Source: Bryobacteraceae bacterium (GTDB taxonomy: Bacteria; Acidobacteriota; Terriglobia; Bryobacterales; Bryobacteraceae). Taken from it: 64,000 nt of DNA. The stretch covers positions 1 to 64,000 of the forward strand of contig JAIEPW010000011.1 of the NCBI GenBank assembly GCA_019748195.1, written 5' to 3'. Below the pieces are notes generated by a model, which saw only the letters and a list, made by a program, of their open reading frames with translations, was not told the origin of the DNA and did not search any database. A program made the translations under genes and the position numbers. Shown piece by piece: positions 55,093 through 64,000 of this stretch (position 1 is the stretch's first letter; every line of letters starts with the position of its first letter).

Positions 55093-56943
55093 TTATTCCA
55101 GCGCGAACGCCACCACGTAATCTCCCTGCTTGCTCCCCAGCTTTCCGTGCCCCCCGGCCGCGATCACCACATACTGCTTGCCCCCGGCCGAGTACGTCAT
55201 CGGCGACGCCTGCCCCGATGCCGGCAGCTCATGGCTCCAGACCTCCGCTCCGCTATCGGAATCGAACGCCCGCAAACGGTTGTCCAGCGTCGCCGCGATA
55301 AACACCAGCCCCCCGCCCGTCACCAGCGGACCGCCCAACCCCGGCGATCCCGTCCGCACACCCTCCGCCAGCGACCCCAGCGGCGACTCCCACTTCTTCT
55401 TCCCCGTGTTCAGGTCCAGTGCCGAAATCGCACCCCACGGCGGCGGCGCGCAGATGCCTCCGTCCGGCGATCGCAGCGGCTCGCGATACATTCCGTACGG
55501 CGTGCCGCGCTGCGGTGCAAACTCCCCCTGCAGCCGGTTCTTCGCCGCCTCCGTCCGCTGCCGCGCGAAATCCTCCCGCGGAATCAGGCGCACCGAAAAC
55601 GGTATCCGGTTGGTGTTGACGATCAGCAGCCCCCGCTCCGGATCGTGCCCCGGACCTCCCCACGCTACACCCCCCGCGTTTCCCGGAAACGACAGCGTGG
55701 CCTGCTCCGACGGCGGCGTATACATCCCCTCCCAGCGCAGGGATCGCACCAGATCCTGACAATGTTTCTTCCCCTCCGGCGTCGCCGCATGGATGTCCTC
55801 CGCGCGCAAGCTCTGCGGAGCCAGCAAATCCGCCGAGGAGAACGGCTGCGTCGGCCACGACTCTTCCCCCGCCACCGGACTTCGCGGCACAGGACGCTCC
55901 TCCACCGGAAGCAGCGGCTTCCCCGTCAGGCGGTCCAGCACGAACACCATCCCCGTCTTCGTGGCGATCGCCACGGCCGGCGTCTTCCCGCGCCACGTGA
56001 ACAGCAGCGGCTGCGACGCCACATCGTAGTCCCACAAATCGTGGTGCACCACCTGGAATCCCCACACAAACTGCCCCGTCGACGCCTTCAACGCGACCAC
56101 CGAGTTCGCCCAGCGATTGTCGCCCTTACGCTCCCCGCCGTAGAAATCCGGGCTCGCCGAGCCCGTGGGAACGAACACCAGATCCCGCTCGGCGTCCACC
56201 GAGATCTGGCTCCAGGCGTTCGCCGCCCCGGCATTCAGTTCCGGCGGCAGCGGATCCCAGCTCCACAACACCTTCCCGCTGCGCGCGTCGAATCCGCGCA
56301 CTGTCCCGCGATCCATCTTCACGTTGCCGTTATCGCCGATGGAGGAACCAACAACGATCACATCTCCCGCGATCGCCGGCGGCGATGTCACCTGGTAATC
56401 GCCCGGAAACCGGACGCCCCCGATGCCCTCGCCCAGGTCCACCTGGCCGCCTTTGCCGAATCCGTCGCAGCGCTTCCCGTCAAGCGCGTCCAGCGCGATC
56501 AGCCTAGCGTCCAGCGTCCCCAGCAGGATCCGCTCCCGGCACGGCGCGTTCCGGGCCGCCCTGCGATCCAGCCAGTACGACACGCCCCGCGAGGTCACCT
56601 CCGAGTAATTCCGCCCGCGGTCGATCTCCGCGTCGAACACCCACTTCCGCTCCCCCGTCGCGGGATGTAGCGCCAGCACCCGGTTGAATGCCGTCGACAG
56701 GTACAGCGTTCCGTTCACCAGAATCGGTGTCGCCTCGAACGCCGCCTTGCGGTTATTGCCGCTCGCGGGCTCCAGGTCGCTCGTGCGGTACGTCCAGGCG
56801 ATCCGCAGCTTGCCTGCGTTCCCCTTGTGAATCTGCTTCAGAGCCGAGTAGTGGCTTCCGCCAGCGCCTCCGCTGTACGATGGCCACTCCTGCCCGGAAA
56901 GCACCAGCCGGAAAACCAGAATCGCGAATACCGTCTTCATCAC
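55093..56943 (-). CDS. PQQ-dependent dehydrogenase (glucose/alcohol dehydrogenase type)
   Basis: EWPSYSGGAGGSHYSALKQI; ATPILVNGTLYLSTAFNRVLALHPATGERKWVFDAEI; HHDLWDYDVASQPLLFTW. Confidence 0.9.
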   Translation of the reverse strand: MMKTVFAILVFRLVLSGQEWPSYSGGAGGSHYSALKQIHKGNAGKLRIAWTYRTSDLEPASGNNRKAAFEATPILVNGTLYLSTAFNRVLALHPATGERKWVFDAEIDRGRNYSEVTSRGVSYWLDRRAARNAPCRERILLGTLDARLIALDALDGKRCDGFGKGGQVDLGEGIGGVRFPGDYQVTSPPAIAGDVIVVGSSIGDNGNVKMDRGTVRGFDARSGKVLWSWDPLPPELNAGAANAWSQISVDAERDLVFVPTGSASPDFYGGERKGDNRWANSVVALKASTGQFVWGFQVVHHDLWDYDVASQPLLFTWRGKTPAVAIATKTGMVFVLDRLTGKPLLPVEERPVPRSPVAGEESWPTQPFSSADLLAPQSLRAEDIHAATPEGKKHCQDLVRSLRWEGMYTPPSEQATLSFPGNAGGVAWGGPGHDPERGLLIVNTNRIPFSVRLIPREDFARQRTEAAKNRLQGEFAPQRGTPYGMYREPLRSPDGGICAPPPWGAISALDLNTGKKKWESPLGSLAEGVRTGSPGLGGPLVTGGGLVFIAATLDNRLRAFDSDSGAEVWSHELPASGQASPMTYSAGGKQYVVIAAGGHGKLGSKQGDYVVAFALE

Positions 56944-57004
56944 AGGAACAACGTACCAGCCGCGCGAAAGTTCCGCCTCCCCCTCGCCGGAATATCATGG
57001 TCGG

Positions 57005-57520
57005 ATGCGTTTTGGAACCCTGCTCGTCTGCATCCCCCTTCTGGCCCTGTTCGGCCAATCCCCCGAGGACAAGCTGAAACAACTCAATATCCAACTGCCG
57101 ACACCATCCAAACCGGTGGCGAACTACGTCAAGGCGGTCCGCACCGGGAATCTTCTGTTCCTCTCCGGTCACGGAGCCTGTGAGCGCACGCCGGAAACCA
57201 CCGGCAAGATCGGCAAGGATCACACCACCGCTCACGGCTATAAGGCGGCCCGCGAGGTCGGCGTCTGCCTCCTCGCGACCCTAAAATCAGAGCTGGGCGA
57301 CCTGCGCAAGGTCCGCCGCATCGTCAAGGTGCTCGGCATGGTGAACGCAACGCCCGAATTCACCGAACAGCCCCAGGTGATCAACGGCTTCTCGGACCTG
57401 ATGGTGGAAGTCTTCGGCGATCGCGGCCGCCACGCCCGGTCAGCCGTGGGCATGGGTTCGCTCCCCGGCAATATCAGCGTGGAAATCGAAATGGTAGTGG
57501 AAGTCGCCGAAAAGCCCTGA
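57005..57520 (+). CDS. RidA/YjgF-family protein with signal peptide
   Basis: MRFGTLLVCIPLLALFGQS leader; NYVKAVRTGNLLFLSGHGA...VEIEMVVEVAE. Confidence 0.85.
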   Translation: MRFGTLLVCIPLLALFGQSPEDKLKQLNIQLPTPSKPVANYVKAVRTGNLLFLSGHGACERTPETTGKIGKDHTTAHGYKAAREVGVCLLATLKSELGDLRKVRRIVKVLGMVNATPEFTEQPQVINGFSDLMVEVFGDRGRHARSAVGMGSLPGNISVEIEMVVEVAEKP

Positions 57521-57653
57521 AGACTTACCAAGCTTCGCGAGCCTTCGTCCGCACCGCCGGCGCCGGCAGCGGACCTGTGTACGATCCACGGCTTGCCTTG
57601 TGGAACGCATGCGAGCATCGCTTAAAAACAACCTGGAATCTGGCGCCAAAAGC

Positions 57654-59174
57654 CTACAGTGTCCTCAAAAACGCCACAATTTGCGCCCGCTCCTCCGCCT
57701 TCAGATGCAACCCGAACGGATGCCCCGGAATCGCGCGAGTCTTCACTCCGACCGGCCGGAATCCTCCTGGCTCATGCGTCTCTTTCAACCGCTCCGGATG
57801 GAACATCTCTTCCAGGCTCGCCACCGATCCGTCATGCAGGTAACGCTCCCGGTACCAGACCCCCTTCAAGGAAGGCACCTTGTAGTACCCCGTGCCTTTC
57901 CGCGTCCGCAGCGCGAGCCCCGGGTCCGTTCCCACCGTTAACGGCAACACATCCAGTGACGCGGGCCGGTTCTTAGGCATTTCGAACCCCTCGGCGAGCG
58001 TGAGCTGATTGCTTGTATACAGCGGCGGCACGTGACATCGCGCGCACTCGCGCTCGAACAGCTTCTGGCCTGCCGCTGCCCTCGCATCGAACACGTTCGG
58101 GTTCGCCGGGGGCTGTAGAGAATAGAGATAAAGCGCCAGCGCGAAGAGCGCCTCATCCGGGACCCGGAGCCCCGGACGCCGCGTAGCTTTGCCTACCATT
58201 TTGTGAGGTCCGAACTCCGCCGCCTCCGCCGACGTGACGAGCGCCGCATACCGCATCAGATCGCCGACGCCGCGATGCAGGTGCGTCGCCGTGTGGTCGA
58301 TGTACTTGCGGTCCTTGATGCCGATCAGGTCGGGGACTTTCGCGGGGAATAGGGGGCTCCCGTTCCATCGGGGAATGCCGCCCGCCCGCGCCGCCAGGTC
58401 AAGAGCCTCATAATCGGTCTGCGTCGCCGATTTGAGGCTCTTGTGAATGTCATCCTTCCGCCACGGCACTCCGTATGCGCGATACAGTTGCGTCCCAATT
58501 GGCTCGCCTGGCATAAAGAACGGCGGCGAGCCGACCAAAACGCCCTTGGACAATTGCACCCGTGAAATCAGCGGCCAAACCCGGAACGTCTCCGGTGGGC
58601 GAGGCGCGACCGTTTGAAAGGGCGCGCCCGCCACTCGGGTCCCGTCTGGCAGGAACTTCACGTGGCAAAAACTGCAGTTGGAAAAACTGAGCGCAACACC
58701 TTCGCTGGTTGGAACCCACCTCATGCCGAACAGCGTGCCGTCCGGCAGCATGCGGGAAGGCGCTTCGCTCCCGTTCCGCACTTCGTTGATGTACTTCCGA
58801 TCCAGAGTGCGGAGGTGCAGAAGGTCCATTTCATCGAACACCCGCTTGCCGGCGCGAATCCAGTCTTCCTCCGTCTTCAGTTCGCTCCGCTCAATCAACG
58901 CCCGCGGACCCGTCTGCTGAAGCCTTCTCCAGTACCCTTCCGGCTCCCGGCCCGGCGCGTACACCGGGTAAGTTCGAAGGTTCTCCACCCTCTGCGCGTA
59001 ATACTCTTTTTCGCTGATGTGCTTCGGCCGAAGGTTCAGGCCGGCTACCGGCGTCGCCCACTCCGCTAAGGCGGCTTCGTCCCAAACCCGTGGGATTTCC
59101 GGTTGGAAGCCGGGCTGTCCGTAAGCTTCCGGTCCAGTCACCGTCAATAGTAGCCCGCTGACAAGAATCCGCAT
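57654..59174 (-). CDS. Di-heme c-type cytochrome / cytochrome c peroxidase-like exported protein
   Basis: Two CxxCH motifs (FSNCSFCHVKF, RECARCHVPP); signal peptide; start Met at 59174. Confidence 0.82.
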   Translation of the reverse strand: MRILVSGLLLTVTGPEAYGQPGFQPEIPRVWDEAALAEWATPVAGLNLRPKHISEKEYYAQRVENLRTYPVYAPGREPEGYWRRLQQTGPRALIERSELKTEEDWIRAGKRVFDEMDLLHLRTLDRKYINEVRNGSEAPSRMLPDGTLFGMRWVPTSEGVALSFSNCSFCHVKFLPDGTRVAGAPFQTVAPRPPETFRVWPLISRVQLSKGVLVGSPPFFMPGEPIGTQLYRAYGVPWRKDDIHKSLKSATQTDYEALDLAARAGGIPRWNGSPLFPAKVPDLIGIKDRKYIDHTATHLHRGVGDLMRYAALVTSAEAAEFGPHKMVGKATRRPGLRVPDEALFALALYLYSLQPPANPNVFDARAAAGQKLFERECARCHVPPLYTSNQLTLAEGFEMPKNRPASLDVLPLTVGTDPGLALRTRKGTGYYKVPSLKGVWYRERYLHDGSVASLEEMFHPERLKETHEPGGFRPVGVKTRAIPGHPFGLHLKAEERAQIVAFLRTL

Positions 59175-59223
59175 GCGCTCCTCCGCCGGCCCGCGAACTC
59201 CCACATCGTACACCAAGGCTCTG

Positions 59224-59250
59224 GGGAGCCGCGACGGTAACGGACCGGCA
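59224..59250. repeat. Dispersed intergenic repeat copy A (GGGAGCCGCGACGGTAACGGACCGGCA)
   Basis: Near-identical to copy at 59847..59873. Confidence 0.6.
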
Positions 59251-59376
59251 ATTGTTTCCCTACGCTCCGGACCGGCGGAGTTCCGTGCGAACCGGAGCGT
59301 ACTCCATGCGTAAGCCAGCACGACAGACGAATCGGATATGCTGGACGCGCCCGCGGATATCCCCTCAGGAGGGTTC

Positions 59377-59844
59377 ATGGTCCGGTCACGCGTGCTCATA
59401 CTGATGCTCGCTCTCAACGGGGCGGGATTCCACAGTGCAGCCCAGTTCCCGAACGACGAGGAGGCGATCAAATCACTGATGGCCGCCGCCACGGACGCCT
59501 TCAGCCGGCACGATGCGAAAGCCTGGGCGAAGCTCTGCACGCCGGATGCGCGGGTGGTCACGGTACGCGGCGAATTCATGAAGGGCGCCGCCGAAATCGA
59601 GAAGGGGCTCGCCGGCATCTTTCAGACCAGAGGCCGCAATGTCACCCTGAAAACGCTCGCGATGACCGTGCGATTCATCCGGCCCGACGTTGCGCTCGCG
59701 CACGTCACCAATGAGCTCAGCGGCCTGGTCACTCCCGAGGGGCAAACGCTTCCGCCCCACCGCGAGCTCAGCATCCGGGTGGTCGTAAAGGACCACGGCG
59801 TGTGGCGCATCACGGCCTTTCACAACACGATTGTGCAGAAGTGA
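59377..59844 (+). CDS. Exported DUF4440/SnoaL-like (SgcJ/EcaC) protein
   Basis: Signal peptide; DEEAIKSLMAAATDAFSRHDAKAWAKLCTPDARVVTVRGEF...VVVKDHGVWRITAFHNT. Confidence 0.85.
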   Translation: MVRSRVLILMLALNGAGFHSAAQFPNDEEAIKSLMAAATDAFSRHDAKAWAKLCTPDARVVTVRGEFMKGAAEIEKGLAGIFQTRGRNVTLKTLAMTVRFIRPDVALAHVTNELSGLVTPEGQTLPPHRELSIRVVVKDHGVWRITAFHNTIVQK

Positions 59845-59846
59845 AT

Positions 59847-59873
59847 GGGAGCCGCGACCGTAACGGAGCGGCA
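59847..59873. repeat. Dispersed intergenic repeat copy B (GGGAGCCGCGACCGTAACGGAGCGGCA)
   Basis: Near-identical to copy A; contains GCCGC...GCGGC inverted ends. Confidence 0.6.
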
Positions 59874-59889
59874 GACGTTCCGATATGCG

Positions 59890-60312
59890 CTCCGCCCTAT
59901 CGCGAGCCGGAAGAACTAGTTTACTTCTTCTGGAAGTATGAGGAGCGGCTAGCCGGGGGGGCGGGAGAACAGATCGATCAATTGACGTGGGGCAAAGTAT
60001 GGGAGAAAGTATCAAAGGGCGATCGGTCGAGCACATTACCCTCAGAAAGATCCTCATCTCAATTGGAAGGGGAAAGCACGACAGAATGTCAGGCCGGAGT
60101 CATTCGTGCATCGCATTGGACATTTGATCGTTCTTCCGCCTGGAATCAATAGCAGGGCTGGCACAAGTCGATTCGCGGATAAGGTGGCTATCTACAAAGA
60201 AGTGGCGGCATGCATCACGTCAGGAAGATCGTCAAGCTGAAGAACTGGGGTCTCTCGGCGATCGAGAGGCGAGAGAAGGAATTGCTCAAGTTTGCTCATG
60301 AGCAGGGCGGTA
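59890..60312 (+). pseudogene. Frameshifted C-terminal remnant of a GmrSD-type (DUF262/DUF1524 HNH) protein
   Basis: Pieces in different frames join to a DUF1524-like sequence: EELVYFFWKYEERLA...WGKVWEKVSKGDR / VEHI / YPQKDPHLNWKGKARQNVRPESFVHRIGHLIVLPPGINSRAGTSRFADKVAIYKEVAACI / RKIVKLKNWGLSAIERREKELLKFAHEQ. Confidence 0.6.
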
Positions 60313-60463
60313 GTTGTTACGTTACCCGATCCTGGTGGGGCTTTGCCTGTCAGCGAAGCGCAAGGTCAATTGTCGAAACGTGGCGGAATTGCTTACCAAT
60401 TCGTCTGCTGGGTTGATCGGGGTGCTGTCCAGCGTTTGCCGGTTGTTGACCGTCAGATCGACG

Positions 60464-60496
60464 GGGGCCTGAAGGCCCCTGCCGCCTGAAGGCGGC
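60464..60496. repeat. Two adjacent REP-like hairpins with TGAA loops
   Basis: GGGGCC-TGAA-GGCCCC (60464-60479) and GCCGCC-TGAA-GGCGGC (60481-60496), perfect 6-bp stems; imperfect third GCC-TGAA-GGC near 60556-60566. Confidence 0.75.
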
Positions 60497-60606
60497 ACTA
60501 CGGCTTACTTAGCAGAGGCTCTCAATCTGTAGTGGCCTAGCGTCACTCGAATCGGGCCTGAAGGCGGTTTCATAGGCGTTAGGTATCCCCCATTACTCCT
60601 CGCGCG

Positions 60607-62040
60607 CTAGCGGGTCAGGGGGTCCTCGATCCAGGGCGGGGTGGCTTCCATCAGGCGGCCCAATTGGGGCTCGAGTTCTTCCATCCGCTGCTTCATCTCC
60701 CAGGCGATCTTGCGGTAGCTGAAATGGCCCTTCACGCCGCTGCGGAGCTTGGATATGTACTCGGCTTCGGCGAAGTCCATTTTGAAGAGGAAGCGCGATC
60801 GCGCGCCGAAGGGGAGCAGGTAATGCGATCCGGGTTCAGGAAGCTCGCGCATGGCGGCCAGCGCGCGCTCCATCGCGGTGGTGTATTCCGCGGTGGCTCC
60901 GGCCGCGCCGACCGCCTCCGGAGTTTCGAATCCGAGCCGTCCCGAATACGCCTGCCGGAATTGCTGGCAGCGGCGGTGGCGATGCAGGTCGCGATACGCG
61001 CCGATGTCCATCACGATGTCGTACACGTAAGGGGCCGAGCGAAATTCGCGAAGCAGGTCGTCGCGCCGGGAGCGGGAACGCAGCGCGATGTCCACTACCT
61101 CGTTGCGCCGCGCCGGACTCCAGGAACAGGCGAGTTCGTACAACTCGCGGAAGGGGCGGTCAGTGACGGGATACAGCAACGTGGCCACGATGTCGCAGAG
61201 CGTATCGGCGGGCTTCAGCAGGTCCACGTCGGGGAGGTTCGGATGGGAAGGAGCGGGCAGATTCTGCGCCGCCCACAAGCGGCGATCGGCGAGGCTTGCG
61301 CTGAGGTGATCGTCGGGGTTGCCGTACTTCGCGAGGGTGGGCGCGAGAGCTTCGCGGCCGGTTTCGGGATCCCAGACGCAGCCCGGAGGGGCGGCGCAGG
61401 CGGCGGCAGCTTCCGCGGCGATGTCGCGGATTTCGGCGTACTCGCTGGCCTTCAGCCGGCGGATCTGTTTTTCGAGCGTGCGAATGCTGGTGACCTGGCC
61501 GACGCCGGTGGGAACGCCGAAGAACAGGAGGTAGCGGGCGACATCGAAGGCGCGCGCCGCGAGGTTGCGTTCGTAGGCGTCCTGTTTCATTGCCTCGGGA
61601 CGGGGCAACTTTTCTTTCAGATGCTCGAAGACGCGGGCATGGATCGACTGGTAGGCCGCGATCAGAGCGTCTCCGGTGGCGCGGTACGCGGCAGCCTGGG
61701 TCGCGTCGAATTCCGGCGGGGTCACGAAGCCGGACTTCGAGAAGTCCTGATAGCGGGAGCTTCTGGCCTGCCCGTCCCACACCTGCTCGTCTTCAATTTC
61801 GGTGGCGGCAAGTTCGGAGACGCCCTCGAAGCAGAGGATCGCGTGCCCGAGGTCGGCGATGGAGGCATGTCCGTACTGGAAATAGAAGCTGTCGAGAAAT
61901 TTGGCCGAATCGTGGGTGCGGACCCAGTCGACGGAGGCATGGATGGAGTCGGGGGACCGCGAGTAGCGGGCCAGCGCGTATGCGGCTTTCTCCGGAGGCA
62001 TGGGAGAGACGGCGATTACGCGGGAAGTCGCATCGGGCAT
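60607..62040 (-). CDS. Two-domain ThyX-like (FAD-dependent thymidylate synthase family) protein
   Basis: N-half: [49 protein letters not shown]-half: [33 protein letters not shown]; about twice the length of ThyX; next to dut. Confidence 0.8.
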   Translation of the reverse strand: MPDATSRVIAVSPMPPEKAAYALARYSRSPDSIHASVDWVRTHDSAKFLDSFYFQYGHASIADLGHAILCFEGVSELAATEIEDEQVWDGQARSSRYQDFSKSGFVTPPEFDATQAAAYRATGDALIAAYQSIHARVFEHLKEKLPRPEAMKQDAYERNLAARAFDVARYLLFFGVPTGVGQVTSIRTLEKQIRRLKASEYAEIRDIAAEAAAACAAPPGCVWDPETGREALAPTLAKYGNPDDHLSASLADRRLWAAQNLPAPSHPNLPDVDLLKPADTLCDIVATLLYPVTDRPFRELYELACSWSPARRNEVVDIALRSRSRRDDLLREFRSAPYVYDIVMDIGAYRDLHRHRRCQQFRQAYSGRLGFETPEAVGAAGATAEYTTAMERALAAMRELPEPGSHYLLPFGARSRFLFKMDFAEAEYISKLRSGVKGHFSYRKIAWEMKQRMEELEPQLGRLMEATPPWIEDPLTR

Positions 62041-62076
62041 GAGGAAACAGCTATTCTAACCGGGAATCGCCACGCC

Positions 62077-62508
62077 ATGAAAATCCGTATCAAACGTTTG
62101 TCGCCGGATGCGTTTCCGCCGCAGTATGCTCATGGGCCGGAGGAGGACGCCGGCATGGACTTGCGATCGATTGAAAGCGTCCTGTTGGTTCCCGGGGTCC
62201 CGTACGCGGTGCAGACCGGTTTGTCGCTGGAGCTGCCGCCGGGGTTCGAGGCGCAGATCCGGCCGCGGTCGGGGATGGCGCTGAAGCATGCGATCACGGT
62301 GCCGAACTCGCCCGGCACGATCGATCCGGCATACCGGGGCGAAGTGAAAGTGATTTTGCTGAACCTGGGCAAGTCGAATTATCAGATCGAGAAGGGCGAC
62401 CGCATCGCGCAGATGGTGATCGCGCGGTACGAACCGGTGGAATTGGTGGAGGGGGAGTTGTCGGAGTCGGAGCGGGGCGAGGGCGGATTCGGCTCCAGCG
62501 GACGCTAG
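62077..62508 (+). CDS. dut: dUTP diphosphatase
   Basis: [69 protein letters not shown]. Confidence 0.95.
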   Translation: MKIRIKRLSPDAFPPQYAHGPEEDAGMDLRSIESVLLVPGVPYAVQTGLSLELPPGFEAQIRPRSGMALKHAITVPNSPGTIDPAYRGEVKVILLNLGKSNYQIEKGDRIAQMVIARYEPVELVEGELSESERGEGGFGSSGR

Positions 62509-62544
62509 CGGGGAGGCGGATACGCTATCCTGAAAGGTCCCGCC

Positions 62545-63537
62545 ATGGAGCCCCTGGTCGACCAATTCGGCCGCCTGCACGACAATCTTCGGATCAGCGT
62601 AACGGACCGGTGTAACATCCGCTGCTTCTACTGCATGCCGGAGACCGGAGTGAAGTTCCAGCCTCGCGAGGAGATTCTGTCTTTCGAGGAGATCGAGCGG
62701 TTTGTGCGGGTGGCGGTGTCACTGGGCGTTCGCAAGATCCGGTTGACCGGCGGGGAGCCGCTGGTGCGCAAGGATCTGGCGGAGTTGATCGGGAGGCTGG
62801 CGGCGATTCCGGGGGTAGAGGACATCGCGCTGACGACCAACGGCGTGTTGCTGCAGGAGCAGGCGGCGGCGTTGTACGCGGCGGGGTTGCGACGGCTGAA
62901 TGTTCACCTGGACACGCTGAGCCGGGAGAAGTTCCTGAAGATCACGCGGCGGGATGAGTTCGATCGCGTGCTGGAAGGGATCCGCACGGCCAGGGAGATG
63001 GGCTTCGGGCCGATCAAGATTAATGTAGTGGCGGTGAAGGGGCTGATCGACGAGGATGTGGTTCCGATGGCGCGTTTCGGGCGCGAGAACGGTTTTGAGA
63101 TCCGCTACATCGAGTTCATGCCGTTGGATTCGCAGAACCTGTGGGACCGGAGCCGGGTGCTGCTGGCGGACGATATGGTGCGGATGCTGAGCGAGGAGAT
63201 CGCGCCGCTGGAGGAGATTCCGGACGGGGATCCGCGGGCTCCGGCGACGGAGTACCGATTCACGGACGGCATCGGGCGGGTGGGGTTCATCGCGAGTGTA
63301 AGCCGGCCCTTCTGCCTGAACTGCAACCGGATCCGGCTGACGTCGGACGGCAAGCTGCGGTACTGCCTGTTCGCGATCGAGGAGACGGACGTGAAGGGTC
63401 TGCTGCGCGGCGGCGCGCCGGATGAGCAGATCGCCCGGACAATCCGCGATAATGTTCGGGCAAAGTGGTTGGGGCACGAGATCAATTCGCAGCGCTTCGT
63501 GGCTCCTCCGCGACCCATGTATGCAATCGGTGGATAA
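62545..63537 (+). CDS. moaA: GTP 3',8-cyclase MoaA
   Basis: DNLRISVTDRCNIRCFYCMPETG radical SAM CxxxCxxC; FCLNCNRIRLTSDGKLRYCLF C-terminal cluster. Confidence 0.96.
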   Translation: MEPLVDQFGRLHDNLRISVTDRCNIRCFYCMPETGVKFQPREEILSFEEIERFVRVAVSLGVRKIRLTGGEPLVRKDLAELIGRLAAIPGVEDIALTTNGVLLQEQAAALYAAGLRRLNVHLDTLSREKFLKITRRDEFDRVLEGIRTAREMGFGPIKINVVAVKGLIDEDVVPMARFGRENGFEIRYIEFMPLDSQNLWDRSRVLLADDMVRMLSEEIAPLEEIPDGDPRAPATEYRFTDGIGRVGFIASVSRPFCLNCNRIRLTSDGKLRYCLFAIEETDVKGLLRGGAPDEQIARTIRDNVRAKWLGHEINSQRFVAPPRPMYAIGG

Positions 63538-64000
63538 AGCAAGCTCAATCAAGATTCATGAACTGCACGAGCTGGCGCAGTTGAAGCCCGTGGAGGGCCT
63601 GCAGCGCGAGGTTTGGGGCGACATCGGCGTGATTCCCGCGATGGAGATGGTGGCCGTGGCTGCCGCCGGAGGATGCATCCTGGGAGCGTTCGACAATCAC
63701 GAGATGGTCGGTTTCAGCTACGGCTTTCCGGGGTTTGAACACGGCGAGGTATCGCTGCACTCCCACATGACCGCGGTGGTGGAGAAGTATCGCGATTCGA
63801 GCGTGGGGCACAAGCTGAAGCTGGTGCAGAAGGCGCGCACCCTGGCTCGCGGGATTCATCGCATCACCTGGACGTTCGACCCGTTGCAAAGCCGCAACGC
63901 GCACTTCAATTTTCACAAGCTGGGCGTGATCTGCGACCGGTATTTCGTGAACTTTTACGGCGAGGATACGGTGTTGTTTCTGGAAGGCGTCGGTACGGAC
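63521..64000 (+). CDS. Predicted GNAT-family N-acetyltransferase (COG3375-like), truncated by window end
   Basis: Frame open from ATG at 63521 to the edge: MQSVDKASSIKIHELHELAQLKPVEGLQREVWGD...EMVGFSYGFPGFEHGEVSLHSHMTAVVEKYRDSSVGHKLKLVQKARTLARGIHRITWTFDPLQSRNAHFNFHKLGV. Confidence 0.78.
   Translation, partial: MQSVDKASSIKIHELHELAQLKPVEGLQREVWGDIGVIPAMEMVAVAAAGGCILGAFDNHEMVGFSYGFPGFEHGEVSLHSHMTAVVEKYRDSSVGHKLKLVQKARTLARGIHRITWTFDPLQSRNAHFNFHKLGVICDRYFVNFYGEDTVLFLEGVGTD

Noticed and set aside
55054-56670. 538-aa plus-strand ORF opposite the PQQ dehydrogenase
   Set aside because: Arg/Pro-rich antisense shadow frame without domain motifs; the minus-strand frame encodes a recognisable PQQ enzyme.
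60292-60489. 65-aa ORF (MLMSRAVVVTLPDPGG...) in the remnant region
   Set aside because: Overlaps the GmrSD-like remnant and the hairpin repeats; no recognisable family, too short to support.
60664-62076. Long N-terminal extension of the dut ORF (614 aa in the ORF list)
   Set aside because: The extension is the antisense of the ThyX-like gene; dut starts at ATG 62077 and is full-length from there.

Overview
GC-rich chromosomal window, probably Acidobacteria (Solibacter/Bryobacter-like; taxonomy inferred from gene content and style only). Left to right: the tail of a partial CDS; an NtrC-type two-component pair; an S1-domain protein; an ECF sigma / anti-sigma / DUF4097-like / PDZ cluster; a large divergent flagellar cluster (fliK-flgD-flgE-fliN-fliO-fliP-fliQ-fliR-flhB-flhA-flhF-fliA-fliY-like on minus, flgF-flgG-flgA-flgH-flgI-flgJ-flgM on plus); tandem M20 hydrolases and an M19 dipeptidase; tandem DinB proteins; a small TIR-like protein; and a signalling region. 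That region is a stressosome operon (rsbR-rsbS-rsbT) continuing into an RsbT-PP2C fusion, an RsbT-like/histidine-kinase/REC fusion and a REC-PAS-HK, followed by a tandem-PilZ protein and an orphan LuxR regulator. Then come murB, deoC, a complete Tol-Pal cluster, recN, tRNA-Asp, PQQ and c-type cytochrome genes, a two-domain ThyX-like protein, dut, moaA and a GNAT. The items most worth follow-up are: the stressosome operon, in which an RsbT-type ATPase domain occurs three times and one copy is fused to a hybrid histidine kinase; a ThyX-like double-domain protein whose signature motif seems split between halves; a frameshifted GmrSD/DUF1524-type restriction remnant next to dispersed repeats; a stand-alone TIR-like protein; and perfect inverted repeats at the recN and rsb promoters. 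All family assignments come from reading motifs by eye; no database search was run.
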